Position numbers and translations under genes: made by a program. The notes under the pieces were generated by a model that was given only the letters and a program-made list of their open reading frames with translations, ran no database searches and had not been told where the DNA came from. Below are positions 9,001 to 15,053 of a stretch of DNA of 35,901 nucleotides, one piece after another. Within the stretch, counting starts at the first letter, position 1; each line of letters starts with the position of its first letter. This DNA comes from CAZMHJ01 sp964566075 (GTDB taxonomy: Bacteria > Patescibacteriota > Saccharimonadia > Saccharimonadales > CAIOMD01), in contig CAZMHJ010000005.1 in NCBI GenBank assembly GCA_964566075.1, forward strand, positions 1-35,901, read 5' to 3'.

Positions 9001-11057
9001 AGTACCTTTACAACACCATTCTCAATGACGTTTACTTTGTTATTTGTAGAGTTGTAGAACAAACCACCATTGAGTGAAGCAAGGTTTGTAGTAGGTGCAG
9101 CGGTAGCTGCATCAAGTATGAGAACAGTGGTTGCGGTATCAGTACCGGTTGAGTCACCAATCTTGATGGTGTTACCGGCGGTACCAGCAGCACGAGTAAC
9201 GGTATTAGCAGCTAATAGTGGTGCACTACCACTGTCTTGGATAGCAAAAGCAGTAGCGCCAGCTGTTTGACTACGAGCAATGATACTAGCAGCAGCTGCG
9301 TTGGTGGTAAGCAGCAGGTTACCAGTACCAGCTTGGATAGTGGTAGCGCTAGCGCCTAATAGGTTACCGATGGTAATGGCACTGGTTGAGCTCGCTGTGG
9401 CGTTGTTACCAATAGCAATGGTCTGAGCCACACCACCGGTTGTGTTACCGATCTGGATGGTACTGGCAAGACCGGTATTTTGGATAGCAACTGTACCGCT
9501 CGCGGCAGTACTGAGGGTAATTGCCGCAGCACCGTTACCGCCTTGGATAGCAGTGGTATGAGCAGCTGCACCATTCGAACCAATAGTAACGCCAACGGTA
9601 CCAGTGGCTGCACCACCAGTACCAATAGCAATCGTGTTGGTCGTACTTGCACCTGGTGTTCCAGTGGCAATGTTGACTGCCTTACCACCCGACGTAGCTG
9701 AGGTACCGGTAGCGATGTTAACGGTATCGGTAACGGCTGTGCCGTTACCACCATTAATAGTGGTGGTACGACTCGCCGATGGAGCAACGTTACCAATGTT
9801 TAGGGTAGTCGTATTGGCATTGCCTGCGGTGATGGTCGTAGCGTTGGCATTACCAAGATTAAGGGTGGCTCCACCACCCGTATCGACCGTAAGTGCGTTA
9901 GCCCCATTAGACTGAACGGCGAGGGTGCCTGCAGCGGTTGGGGTGATGGTACTACCAACCGTGATGTTGGCACCGGTGACGGTTAGTGTTCGGCTGGCAG
10001 TACCACCAGCAATGGTAAAGCCATCAGCAGCACCGGTGAGGGTTAAGCCATTAATGGTGCCAGCGGTTGTCACGTTACCAGCTTGGTTGACACTGAACTT
10101 ACTGACGGCGTTGAGCTGGAGATCAATCAAGTTACCAGTGACACCAGTTGCAGCGTTGACCATGATGAAGGCATTACCAGCAGATGGGTTACCGGAACCA
10201 ACTACCTTAAGGGCTGAACCAGTGTTAGTACCGTTATCGAGTGACAGTACCCCACCGGCTAGTGCTGACGATGAATTGGTGAAGCCATACAGGTAACCAG
10301 CACCAGCGGCCGCTGATGAGGTGTCGGTGGCACCTTTCTTCAAGAAACCACAACTGGTACTGTTTTGAATACAAATGTTGTACGTACCGCCTGCCCCTTG
10401 GTCTTGGAGGACAAAGCTCTGACCACCACCGGTTGGTGCAGCAATACTAAGGGTGCTGGTATTAGCACCGCTGGTGGTTTGGATCTTACCGGCCGCTATT
10501 GAGTATGGGGTTGCGGTGATACGGATACGTTTGCTACCGGTCATCAGCATTTCACCATCGTAGGTTGGTGAGGCTCCGGCACTAGTGCCACCAATGTCCA
10601 TGGTTATCCAGAGTTCTTGATCCCAGTTAATACCACTGAAGGCGGTGATAGAACCAAGCGTTGCGGTGATGTAACCGTTCTTGGTCACAATTCCTTGGCT
10701 GTTACTGTTCTGCCAGGTTTCTGTCCACAATGGAACACCGCCGGTACCAGAATTAGCAGCACCCTGACCAGCTGGGCCCCCAGAAGTACCACCATCGTAG
10801 ATTTTGAAACGAACGTTGTAACTACCATCGGCTATAACGGCACCACCTGAGGATAGGATACGAGCTTGGAAGTTAATGGTGTTGTTAGTAGCAGCTACTG
10901 CAGTACGGGTACGGGCGTCACGCGTATATGGATATATAGCAAACGTTGCAGCAAACAAGACAAATGCCAACACGACAAAGAGCACCCTTACCACTGTTGT
11001 ATTAGTGATATTTTGGGTGCAAGCAAGAATATGACCGGTGCGGAACAGTCTTTTCAC
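1..11057 (-). CDS. Giant modular beta-repeat surface protein (C-terminus outside window)
   Basis: One minus-strand frame runs from a GTG at 11057 to the left edge, about 3,685 codons with no stop seen; I re-read the same frame near 10950, 8310, 6330, 5790, 4050, 3510, 2790, 1290 and 30. Residues 1-21 are basic/polar and about 22-42 form one hydrophobic segment (signal anchor or uncleaved signal). About 45-190 is the CPR-type secreted N-terminal domain (INFQARILSSGG, LWTETW, INWDQELWITMDIGG, RIRITATPYSIAAG). Then follow Thr/Gly/Asn/Ala-rich beta repeats, LVIVD propeller 1, Gly-rich loops, a CBM-like domain, more Gly-rich loops, a YadA-like head, LVIVD propeller 2 and two more CBM-like domains. 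Cysteines are rare. No catalytic motif was recognised; adhesion or glycan binding at the cell surface is inferred. There is no clear Shine-Dalgarno before the GTG, and GTG codons at residues 22 and 25 are alternative starts. It is probably monocistronic, after the rplU terminator. Confidence 0.92.
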   Translation of the reverse strand, partial: MKRLFRTGHILACTQNITNTTVVRVLFVVLAFVLFAATFAIYPYTRDARTRTAVAATNNTINFQARILSSGGAVIADGSYNVRFKIYDGGTSGGPAGQGAANSGTGGVPLWTETWQNSNSQGIVTKNGYITATLGSITAFSGINWDQELWITMDIGGTSAGASPTYDGEMLMTGSKRIRITATPYSIAAGKIQTTSGANTSTLSIAAPTGGGQSFVLQDQGAGGTYNICIQNSTSCGFLKKGATDTSSAAAGAGYLYGFTNSSSALAGGVLSLDNGTNTGSALKVVGSGNPSAGNAFIMVNAATGVTGNLIDLQLNAVSKFSVNQAGNVTTAGTINGLTLTGAADGFTIAGGTASRTLTVTGANITVGSTITPTAAGTLAVQSNGANALTVDTGGGATLNLGNANATTITAGNANTTTLNIGNVAPSASRTTTINGGNGTAVTDTVNIATGTSATSGGKAVNIATGTPGASTTNTIAIGTGGAATGTVGVTIGSNGAAAHTTAIQGGNGAAAITLSTAASGTVAIQNTGLASTIQIGNTTGGVAQTIAIGNNATASSTSAITIGNLLGASATTIQAGTGNLLLTTNAAAASIIARSQTAGATAFAIQDSGSAPLLAANTVTRAAGTAGNTIKIGDSTGTDTATTVLILDAATAAPTTNLASLNGGLFYNSTNNKVNVIENGVVKVLCNTTDLGCGTNTGNIVQVPANTATNTITPTAASTVGLTVNATSNVTTAATALIVNQTVPAATGSIDGVDININNPTNAAVNGLLINKSGAGTITSLLNLTQSAGTTTNGIIFNGTITNDITTAAARNLTVVTGTTGQLNLDTGTTGAINIGTNANNKTIQIGAGGSTAATSTVNIANSTGAAQTVTIGSTNGASALTLQGGTGNINLSTNSSSASVLVKTSTNSATAFQIQNSSNAVLLTADTTAQRLSVGSSGTATGQLYVGGTVTALTTRATTSGPTAVVVVGRYAYTVNGGADNLQIFDVSNPASIPAAISTRTTTTFGNPYHLAVVGRYAYVANASSNTVQIFDVSNPASVPAALSTISTNNAPVYVTVVGKYLYVVNNNTSNFQIFDISNPSSVPAALSTVTTATTPYSITVVGKYAYVSNTGANSVQIFDISNPSSVPAALSNISLVAGTSYSTAVVGRYLYVANNGANSLQIFDISNPSSVPAALSSTSTGAGSQPQAITVSGRYAYIVNWGTSTFQVYDVSNPSSVPAALATMNTGSRPYGLAVSGRYAYVVTRTGNTLEPFDLGGTYSQNLESGSIETTNLRANADITAGGNLALQGGLTVMGSSVFDGDIGVNGNVLFKNKANSTTAFRVQNSTATATLINVDTTGTGAISFGGVAPAAVGTAGTAGGTILTVTAPAGGESFGTGFTAGIGSGITLQTGVGGAATAFTGANVAGAGGVLALTGGNGGAAVSSGTGGAGGDIAITAGNGGNGATTGGRGGNITLSAGSVGTGGTPTAGSVIVKNASNSVSAFQIQNASSNTLFSVDTQNSRVVIGPVTLGQTASAKIFIGDTGNVNNLWIAEANGTDSDILQLQGKNGIILSTGTAADQSVVLSSTGQATFKNTTDSSAAFQIQTAAGVNAVNLNTTYDTTNLFSANPSFEVNTTGWAGEAAGGSIARTTTAGQFYYGDAGGAVTTTTTAGTGVRYNLTLTDATTYNITIPIKGATGFATLEIGYASTGLVGSEGTVGQSCTALTVTTSWGYVSCTFTTTTHSGTPYIYIKQTDAGTARTFYIDGVKLVTAATGNLGFTESHLSLQDTTLAINTTSDTQAALTIQQRIGQGGILVKGSGESNLFQQPLLDIQNSLGSSVLRVLDTLNTARVVGGNSLYHSAGLTAVSGGDAIQAINVYGNSATQTADLLRVQKNAGATSGLVVTAGGKVGINTAVVNTNDVSTVNYDLTLGQGADRTIGVETQATAATAGNNLTLTAGTGNTSGAGGNLVLSGGAKASGASGSVIIKPQASNDSTNAFMVQNAAGTVSILTVDTTGNQTVLGKVGAGGVDGKLVFNNATNAFTVTLQPSNAIAGSFALTLPASIGAANDCLKNSGTAGTLTFGSCASSITLQAAYNSSAGATPSIAVNSTNKAVVVQNSVTSGIAAGNEYFGVRAAGASDVVYGNSIFTVNSGGVGINIGGTGNPTTSFDLALGGTANRTIGVEGAVGAAGSKLTILGATGAANFAGGDIQIQAGSTGGGASGSGVTAGNLTFLGGAGNATNSNGGNITFTAGAKNAGGSGTSGQIVFKPAASNDNTVAVQFQNAAGSRILNVDTINQTLSVTNKLDSATLGAELATGTSCSGTNWPTGTGPWLHTAGSTVALTCTTPASVTNGAYYQLTYTVSSSTAGSVTPTVGGTAGVATYGNTTEVQTFFTTATTGITIAPTTDFNGQISAISLKLITNTTSALSVNNAANSATTIEVRGGGTGNEFIGVDSGINATSTAQANTATGYRALRRLTTGIGNSSYGYGTMAFLTSGSYNSGFGSGSLNNLTNGNNNTASGYFALQNTSSGSDNTAIGYSALSNNLIGSNNTAIGSGANVGYTGISYATAIGSNATVAGSNSIVLGRTVTNGGTGDAVGINTNTPTLLANTAFQVGTGIYNTGTLCQNTLACGGAGAATTTVTGVGTTFTANMVGGTIVYSDGSTATITGFTSTTSMTVSVSKFIQNATSYTIIYPGGLNVSNTGVVTSRNLNNSTTAFQVQNAAGTAVLNVDTTNGNLLINGVVPTTNAGTVTSGSVSTNPWSLYKQGNYLYNVKNGTAMQIIDATDPTSMVVKSTFTVTGATALQSIVVQGKYAYVTDFTATKFFIVDVSNPVSPSIVTTVTTANAFTDMIVVGNYAYGITTNRNIVIYDISNPLNPLLKSTTASAVTAGAPVGIKVIGNYLYMAGSNGTNGKLFIYDISNPSAPALKNTTGATLNTTSPKSLTVVGRYAYVFNNTTAASLEIFDIADPTTTAAHVGTINLTAGAGGTNSSPQMVVVQGIYAYVANYTASKLEIVNISNPASPTLTGSVTTDSNPVALVVDGRYAYVEAYTAGSIKTYNIGGTFSQAIDAGTINVDDLRVINNTDLGGNLAVYGGATIGQSLQINEDLGVAGTATFQNSANSATAFQVQNAAGVNQILVDNTNTNGNLATVNPSGETGTTGWNPRASTTVTQDNTAGNVYYGAYSIKAALGAVSGTGINYPYTASAGVNVNFSFMMKVSVAGTPTVGYAYNGVDETTYADSTTCTGGGGTGWWLCAISVTPSTVSGSPYLFVKFTDGVSRNVWFDGLRIYPSVIAGGNQSYQDGQINLGNSATTVVVGVSPANIPASPNGSLFVQQTRDKVGLLVQSSIENDLSLPDSLRVQYSNGTTQFSTQGTVSQTYVRGGNSFWQTAALLVESFDSNAPAVRVTGNYTAHTANILEVKENTASLPELTVASNLSSNLISNGNFETNTTGWAQKGTTTLTRVAYTTALPSFNGSFHMSAVTGAANSGAQFAYTFTANTTYSLTMTLRSINPSTYSTIAIGRQDNGSNIDCLTGQTVTYTAWTTFTCTFTTGGTIGSSNIYVYDTTSGHTLYIDDVRLVVGTNGGGVTSLNGGLSINSTYKGAKLVINDPYTTTNLQNAEAVITASTPNTVPLILQSANASAVNAFQYQRFDGSIMFAVTGGDGRLTSGATASGNNTQITAYVPSASDYIGLRVS
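345..775 (-). other. CBM-like jelly-roll domain A within the giant protein
   Basis: Residues about 3428-3571. It opens with SNGNFETNTTGW and closes with HTLYIDDVRLV, the entry and exit signatures of CBM4/9-type carbohydrate-binding jelly rolls, with alternating beta-strand sequence between. Domains B and C of the same protein share both ends. Ligand unknown. Confidence 0.7.
1215..1670 (-). other. CBM-like jelly-roll domain B within the giant protein
   Basis: Residues about 3130-3281. It begins NPSGETGTTGW and ends NVWFDGLRIYPS. Aromatic residues (GTGWWLC, SPYLFVKFTDG) alternate in strands as in carbohydrate-binding jelly rolls. It comes about 80 residues after propeller 2, the same general order as propeller 1 and domain C, but closer. 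Confidence 0.68.
1890..2825 (-). repeat. Seven-repeat LVIVD beta-propeller 2 in the giant protein
   Basis: Residues about 2745-3056. Seven tandem units of roughly 42-47 residues fit the LVIVD pattern: a variable loop, then V-x-G-x-Y-A/L-Y-V, then I/F-x-I-x-D-I/V-S-N-P. Examples are VVQGKYAYV...FFIVDVSNPVSP and VVGRYAYVF...LEIFDIADP. The last unit ends RYAYVEAYTAGSIKTYNIGG and lacks the SNP turn, which suggests closure of the ring. Seven units match a complete seven-bladed propeller. Confidence 0.82.
3320..3720 (-). repeat. YadA-like head repeats in the giant protein
   Basis: Residues about 2446-2579. Repeats of about 14-16 residues follow the pattern G-x-x-N-T-A-x-G-Y/S-x-A-L: NTATGYRALRR, NNNTASGYFALQN, SDNTAIGYSALSN, SNNTAIGSGANV, SYATAIGSNATV, then SNSIVLG. 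This is the left-handed parallel beta-roll signature of trimeric autotransporter heads (YadA/Hep_Hag) and some phage tail fibres. It suggests that this part of the protein trimerises. Confidence 0.72.
5790..6250 (-). other. CBM-like jelly-roll domain C within the giant protein
   Basis: Residues about 1603-1756. It begins SANPSFEVNTTGW and ends RTFYIDGVKLV, with HSGTPYIYIKQTD just before the end. It is the closest of the three to the CBM4/9 signature and follows propeller 1 after a Gly-rich spacer. Confidence 0.7.
7275..8190 (-). repeat. Seven-repeat LVIVD beta-propeller 1 in the giant protein
   Basis: Residues about 956-1261. Seven units, each V-x-G-R/K-Y-A/L-Y-x-V ... F-Q-I-F-D-I/V-S-N-P-S/A-S-V/I-P-A-A. 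The last (RYAYVVTRTGNTLEPFDLGG) lacks the SNP turn, as in propeller 2. The DNA period is 132-138 bp, and three consecutive units share a nearly identical stretch of about 45 bp starting near 7522, 7657 and 7789, so some units were copied recently. Confidence 0.84.
9290..9900 (-). repeat. Thr/Gly/Asn-rich beta-strand repeats in the giant protein
   Basis: Residues about 386-590. Irregular repeats of about 14-20 residues with a T-x-x-I/L/V-x-I-G/A-x-G core (TTLNIGNVAPSAS, TTTINGGNGTAV, AVNIATGTPGAS, NTIAIGTGGAAT, TIQIGNTTGGVA). Low complexity and short hydrophobic alternation suggest an extended beta-solenoid or stalk. No enzyme motif is present. Confidence 0.6.
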
Positions 11058-11462
11058 TTGGTTTTATTGTTTTAAGTTTTATCTCGGTTTGTCGTGTTGA
11101 TTTGAACGAGCGCGTTTCTTGCGAGCATTTCAAGTTTTTAGCGAACTGCGAATTTCGCCAATGACCTGTTGCGGAGCGCTGCAAGAAACAATTTGTTTTA
11201 CCTGTTTATTTGCGCTTTTGAATGTTCGTTTTGACAAACTTATCTTGTATTGTGGCACCTATACGCTGTTACTACAAGTGTTTTATATATAATTTTGTAT
11301 TCAGTTTTGAGTACCAAAATCATGTGTTAGTAGTTGATAATAATTATTATTTTTAACAACATTTTGTATAGACATTATCTGTTAGTGAAAAATAATAACC
11401 AAGTTTATGCTCGCAGATGTGCTTGTTTATTGTTGTAAGAAATAAATAATGTTTGAGGTGTC
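11058..11462. other. AT-rich intergenic region upstream of the giant gene
   Basis: No gene is seen. It holds an inverted repeat with 9-bp arms (GTTTCTTGC at 11114-11122, GCAAGAAAC at 11181-11189) and a 12-bp palindrome TAATAATTATTA near 11337-11348. The giant gene's promoter should lie here on the minus strand. Several -10-like hexamers exist, but none pairs with a convincing -35 at 17 bp, so I do not place it. Confidence 0.5.
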
Positions 11463-11484
11463 ATACCTGGTTATCCACAGGTAT
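11463..11484. other. Small hairpin with a DnaA-box sequence in its loop
   Basis: ATACCTG (11463-11469) and CAGGTAT (11478-11484) form a 7-bp stem. TTATCCACA, the consensus DnaA box, occupies 11471-11479 across the loop. It directly abuts the rplU terminator. A second TTATCCACA lies at 34781-34789. Function as a DnaA site is unproven. Confidence 0.4.
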
Positions 11485-11518
11485 AAAAAATACCACCAGT
11501 GTTTTGGTGGTATTTTTT
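11485..11518 (-). terminator. Intrinsic terminator downstream of rplU
   Basis: A 13-bp stem (11485-11497 with 11506-11518) and an 8-nt loop. Read on the minus strand, GGTGGTA is followed by a run of six T, 14 nt after the rplU stop. The symmetric A/T ends could also work in the plus direction. Confidence 0.88.
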
Positions 11519-11532
11519 AAGAAATTCTAGAC

Positions 11533-11838
11533 TTACGCTATTTTAGAAATCTTAATAACAGTGTGTTGTTGACGATGCCCACGTACGGTGTGTACACGTT
11601 TTTTTGCCTTGTATCGGATAGCCATAACCTTGTCAGCTTTTGCAGATTGCTCTACTACTTCTGCGGTTACTTTAGCTCCCTTTACAGTAGGTGCACCAAC
11701 CGTTGTTTTGTCACCATCAATCACTAAAAGTGGTTCAAACTCAACAGATTTTTCAGCTTTTAAAAGCTCAACAGCAATCTCATCACCTTCAGAGACGACG
11801 TATTGCTTGCCACCGGTTGCGATAACTGCTTTCTTCAC
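11533..11838 (-). CDS. rplU: 50S ribosomal protein L21
   Basis: A 101-residue protein binding 23S rRNA in the large subunit. The family pattern is clear: the N-terminal AVIATGGKQYVVSEGD, the central VGAPTVKGAKVTAEVV and the C-terminal basic RGHRQQHTVIKISKI. Length matches the family. The start is GTG at 11838, with AAGGA seven nt upstream. The usual partner rpmA (L27) does not follow it here; the next gene is the giant surface protein after a terminator. It is probably transcribed from its own promoter just after ileS. Confidence 0.96.
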   Translation of the reverse strand: MKKAVIATGGKQYVVSEGDEIAVELLKAEKSVEFEPLLVIDGDKTTVGAPTVKGAKVTAEVVEQSAKADKVMAIRYKAKKRVHTVRGHRQQHTVIKISKIA

Positions 11839-11867
11839 ATCTTTTCCTTACTTTTATAAAAATGGTC

Positions 11868-11903
11868 AACAGCCATAATAACAGATTAGCGGCTGTTCGT
11901 AAA
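11868..11903 (-). promoter_or_regulatory. rplU promoter with overlapping inverted repeat
   Basis: On the minus strand, TTTACG (11898-11903) and TATTAT (11875-11880) are separated by exactly 17 bp. An inverted repeat with 7-bp arms (AACAGCC 11868-11874, GGCTGTT 11891-11897) encloses the -10. It could be an operator or a weak terminator for ileS. Confidence 0.55.
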
Positions 11904-11908
11904 GAGTC

Positions 11909-14830
11909 CTAACGACGTATGCCTATCGCTAAACTAACTCCCTCAACCTTTACCTGTGTATTGTAAGCCGTTTCTCCCTGTACGAGATACGTAGAGAGTG
12001 TTTCTGACTCAATCACTTCTTTAAATTCTGCAATGGCAGCCGTTAGCTCTTCGTCATCAGTAATAAGCGCAAGTTCTATATGATCTTCAACATTACAGCC
12101 AGCTTCTTTACGGGCATTTTGTATAAACCGAATCATATCGCGCACTAAGCCCTCGCGCTTAAGTTCAGGAGTAATATTGGTATCTAATATTATTTCGACC
12201 GCTTCTGCTGGTACCCAATTAACTCTTTTAACATTGAGTTCTTCGTCAACCATCCAGCTAAAATCATCCGCATGCTGCAAAAGAGTTTCTGGTGCACCAC
12301 TAACTGTTATTGCTGGCAGTGGCTGACGTACTTTAATGCCGGCTTTTGCGCGTTGCGAAAGGCCATCATTAACTACTTGCTGCACAAAGCCCATCGTATC
12401 AAGTACTACCTGGTTAATGTGCCCTGGCTCCGGCCAATCAAGCAAATGCACTGACTCGCCACCTGTGAGCTTCTGGTACAGCTCTTCAGCTAAGAATGGT
12501 GTAAAGGGTGCTAAGACTATCGAAAGCTGTGCTAACACATAATGCAGCGTCCTGTAGGCGTCTTGCTTATCACCGTCATTGTCACTCTTCCAAAACCGTT
12601 TTCGGCTTCTGCGTACATACCAGTTGCTTGCATCTTCAATAAACGGCAATATTGGTTTCATGGCATTCGGCACATCATAGCGTTGCATATGACCATCAAC
12701 TTCTTGATTTAGTTGATGTACGCGCGATACTATCCACTGATCCAGTGGGTTTGTAAGTGTTGGACTAGGGTCACTTAGGTCACCGTTCCACTCCCAGTTA
12801 TCAACTTCTGCGTACAACGTGAAGAAATCATACATGTTCCAAACCATACTCAGCTTACGCGCCACATCAGCCACATCTTTATCTACAAGTGCAAAATCTT
12901 CCCCGTTAAGTAGTGGTGATTGTAACAACAAAAACCGCAAAGAATCGGCACTATAGGTATCCATCAGCTCATTCGGGTCGGTATAATTACCGTAGCTCTT
13001 ACTCATCTTGCGACCATCACTACCGGCGAGAGTACCCGTAACAATAACGTTTTTAAACGCCTTTTTACCAAATAAACCAACATTTACTGCATGTAGATAG
13101 TAAAACCATGCACGTACTTGCCCAACATATTCAGCAATAAAATCACCTGGGAAGTTTTGTTCGAACTTCTCTACGTTCTCAAATGGATAGTGGAACTGTG
13201 CAAACGGCATACTGCCACTTTCGAACCAACAGTCTAATACTTTGTCTATTCGTGAGTATTCTATATCATCAATTGTAAACTTTACATCATCAATCCATGG
13301 TCGATGGTAATCATCTAGTTCTATCCCACTTAACTCCTTAAGTTCAGCATAGCTCCCGACCACTTTGATGTGTTCTTTACCACTTTTGTCAGTACCTTTC
13401 CAAACCGGCATCGCGGTTGCCCAAAACCTATCACGGCTTAGGTTCCAGTCTGGTGCACTTTCAACTGTCTTAGCAAAACGCCCTTGTTTTATATGACCAG
13501 GGAACCAGTTGATATCGCCGTTCTGTTCAAGCATTTCTTCGCGCTGACCATCAACATCCATAAACCAACTTGGGTGTGCACGGTATTGTAGCTTAGTACC
13601 GCAACGGTGACAGTGTGGGTATTCATGCTGGATGTATTCAATTTTCCAAACAACACCCACAGCCTGTAAATCTTTAGCTATCTGCTTATTGTGTTCCCAT
13701 ATCTGCTTACCTTGCCATTGACCTTCGGTATAGTAGCCTTCGTCATCGGTATCGAGTACAAAAGGTACCTTATTTGCTTTTGCAAGCAAATAGTCATCCT
13801 CACCATAGGCGGGTGCTTCGTGAGCGATACCAGTACCATCTTCGTCAGTTACAAAGTCTGCATGCCAAATTTTGTGTGCATTTTTACCTCGATCTGCAAA
13901 CAACGGCATATAGCTTTTACCGACGAGTTCCGACCCCTTGAACTTGTGAACCACTTCGTACTCAAGTTCCTTGTGTTTTTCGTCTCGCAGTACTTTTGAG
14001 ACTAGCTTTTCAGCCAATACTAGATTTTGGCCATCAACAACAACCTGTACATAATCAATGTCCTTATTGAGAGCTATTGCCGTATTTGCATTCAATGTCC
14101 ATGGAGTCGTTGTCCACGCAAGAAGATATACTGGAATTGACTTATCTCCCTTATCGCCCGCCGTTTCATGTCCAACGCCATCAGCAAGCTTAAACTTTAC
14201 ATACACACTTGGGTCGGTGATAGTCTGGTATGAGTTATCCATAGCCACCTCGGCCTTGCTAATAGGCGTAGCATCGCGCGTACAGTACAAAAGTACCTTC
14301 TCACCTTCATATATCTTGCCTTTATCGTAGAGCGTCTTAAAAGCCCACCAGACGCTTTCCATGAATTCTTTATCCATGGTCTTGTAGGCACCCTTAAAAT
14401 CAACCCAGCGACCAATTCTATCAATCGTCGTTTCCCATAAGTCACCCGTCTGTACCATGTTGTCACGGCAAGCCGTAATATATGCCTCAAGCGACACTTC
14501 GGTGCCAATTTGCCTTTTATCAGTTATACCAAGCTTCTTTTCGGTAAAAACTTCGGCAGGCAGACCGTGACAGTCCCAACCCCACACACGTTCAACCCGG
14601 TGACCTTTCATAGTCTGATAGCGAGGTATTACATCTTTAATAATGCTACTAAGTAGCGTACCGTGGTGTGGCACCCCTGTAATAAACGGTGGGCCATCAT
14701 AAAATACATAGGCATTCGATTCTGGTCGCTGTTCGACCGATTTTTCAAATGTCTTTTGCTTTTTCCAGTACTCAACAAGCTCTTTCTCGTATACCAATGC
14801 TCGTCTGCGGGTGCCTTTTTGGTACTTCAT
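11909..14830 (-). CDS. ileS: Isoleucyl-tRNA synthetase (eukaryote-like, type 2)
   Basis: A 973-residue class Ia synthetase charging tRNA-Ile. Visible in order: the ATP-site segment around residue 55 (ITGVPHHGTLLSSIIKDV), WGWDCHGLPAE, the CP1 editing domain with AWTTTPWTLNANTAIALN, a zinc-type YPHCHRCGTKLQYRAHPSWF segment, WFESGSMPFAQ, then DGRKMSKSYGN (intact KMSKS) and an anticodon-binding C-terminus. The HIGH motif reads H-H-G-T, so the fourth histidine is replaced. The overall form matches type 2 IleRS, many of which tolerate mupirocin; that property is not shown here. The start ATG follows AAAGAAAGGG. Expression is predicted to be controlled by the T-box leader upstream. Confidence 0.96.
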   Translation of the reverse strand: MKYQKGTRRRALVYEKELVEYWKKQKTFEKSVEQRPESNAYVFYDGPPFITGVPHHGTLLSSIIKDVIPRYQTMKGHRVERVWGWDCHGLPAEVFTEKKLGITDKRQIGTEVSLEAYITACRDNMVQTGDLWETTIDRIGRWVDFKGAYKTMDKEFMESVWWAFKTLYDKGKIYEGEKVLLYCTRDATPISKAEVAMDNSYQTITDPSVYVKFKLADGVGHETAGDKGDKSIPVYLLAWTTTPWTLNANTAIALNKDIDYVQVVVDGQNLVLAEKLVSKVLRDEKHKELEYEVVHKFKGSELVGKSYMPLFADRGKNAHKIWHADFVTDEDGTGIAHEAPAYGEDDYLLAKANKVPFVLDTDDEGYYTEGQWQGKQIWEHNKQIAKDLQAVGVVWKIEYIQHEYPHCHRCGTKLQYRAHPSWFMDVDGQREEMLEQNGDINWFPGHIKQGRFAKTVESAPDWNLSRDRFWATAMPVWKGTDKSGKEHIKVVGSYAELKELSGIELDDYHRPWIDDVKFTIDDIEYSRIDKVLDCWFESGSMPFAQFHYPFENVEKFEQNFPGDFIAEYVGQVRAWFYYLHAVNVGLFGKKAFKNVIVTGTLAGSDGRKMSKSYGNYTDPNELMDTYSADSLRFLLLQSPLLNGEDFALVDKDVADVARKLSMVWNMYDFFTLYAEVDNWEWNGDLSDPSPTLTNPLDQWIVSRVHQLNQEVDGHMQRYDVPNAMKPILPFIEDASNWYVRRSRKRFWKSDNDGDKQDAYRTLHYVLAQLSIVLAPFTPFLAEELYQKLTGGESVHLLDWPEPGHINQVVLDTMGFVQQVVNDGLSQRAKAGIKVRQPLPAITVSGAPETLLQHADDFSWMVDEELNVKRVNWVPAEAVEIILDTNITPELKREGLVRDMIRFIQNARKEAGCNVEDHIELALITDDEELTAAIAEFKEVIESETLSTYLVQGETAYNTQVKVEGVSLAIGIRR

Positions 14831-14851
14831 GATTGCCCTTTCTTTACAAAT

Positions 14852-15050
14852 AAAAAGCCACTAGCTCTGTCGGATTCGGCTTTCGCCGAAGGTACCATCC
14901 GACTTACCAGTGGTAGGTCACTTATTTACGATTTCTAACGCGAATCTCTTGCGTTGCGCTCTACTAAGGTAATCCTGTTCTGCGCAATACTTCGTGGTTG
15001 ATAGCCACTCATCCGGCAAATACCGAAACGTATCTCTTACAACTAATAGT
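14852..15050 (-). promoter_or_regulatory. T-box riboswitch leader of ileS (Ile, ultrashort Stem I)
   Basis: Minus strand. Stem I is a 4-bp hairpin GTGG/CCAC (15008-15005 with 14997-14994) whose 7-nt loop CTATCAA carries the specifier ATC (Ile) at 15002-15000. Stem II is closed by TTGCGC/GCGCAA and contains AGAAC opposite AGTAGA, a loop-E/S-turn pattern. The antiterminator is at 14903-14869: GTCGGA, 7-nt bulge TGGTACC, TTCGGC-GAAA-GCCGAA, TCCGAC. TGGT would pair with the tRNA end ACCA, consistent with an A discriminator. A competing helix AAAGCC/GGCTTT (14883-14854) followed by TTATTT would be the terminator. This resembles the ileS T-boxes of Actinobacteria, in which the specifier is in the terminal loop. 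Strand, position and amino acid all agree with ileS. Confidence 0.88.
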
Positions 15051-15053
15051 GTT

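Noticed and set aside
61..10850. Many plus-strand and off-frame open frames rich in Ala, Val and Pro or Ser/Thr/Cys
   Set aside because: They are shadows of the giant minus-strand gene. Their composition mirrors its Thr/Gly/Asn codons, they have no domains, and the gene frame is continuous through all of them.
11221..11400. Promoter of the giant gene
   Set aside because: Several -10-like hexamers exist on the minus strand, but none has a convincing -35 at normal spacing, so no site is called.
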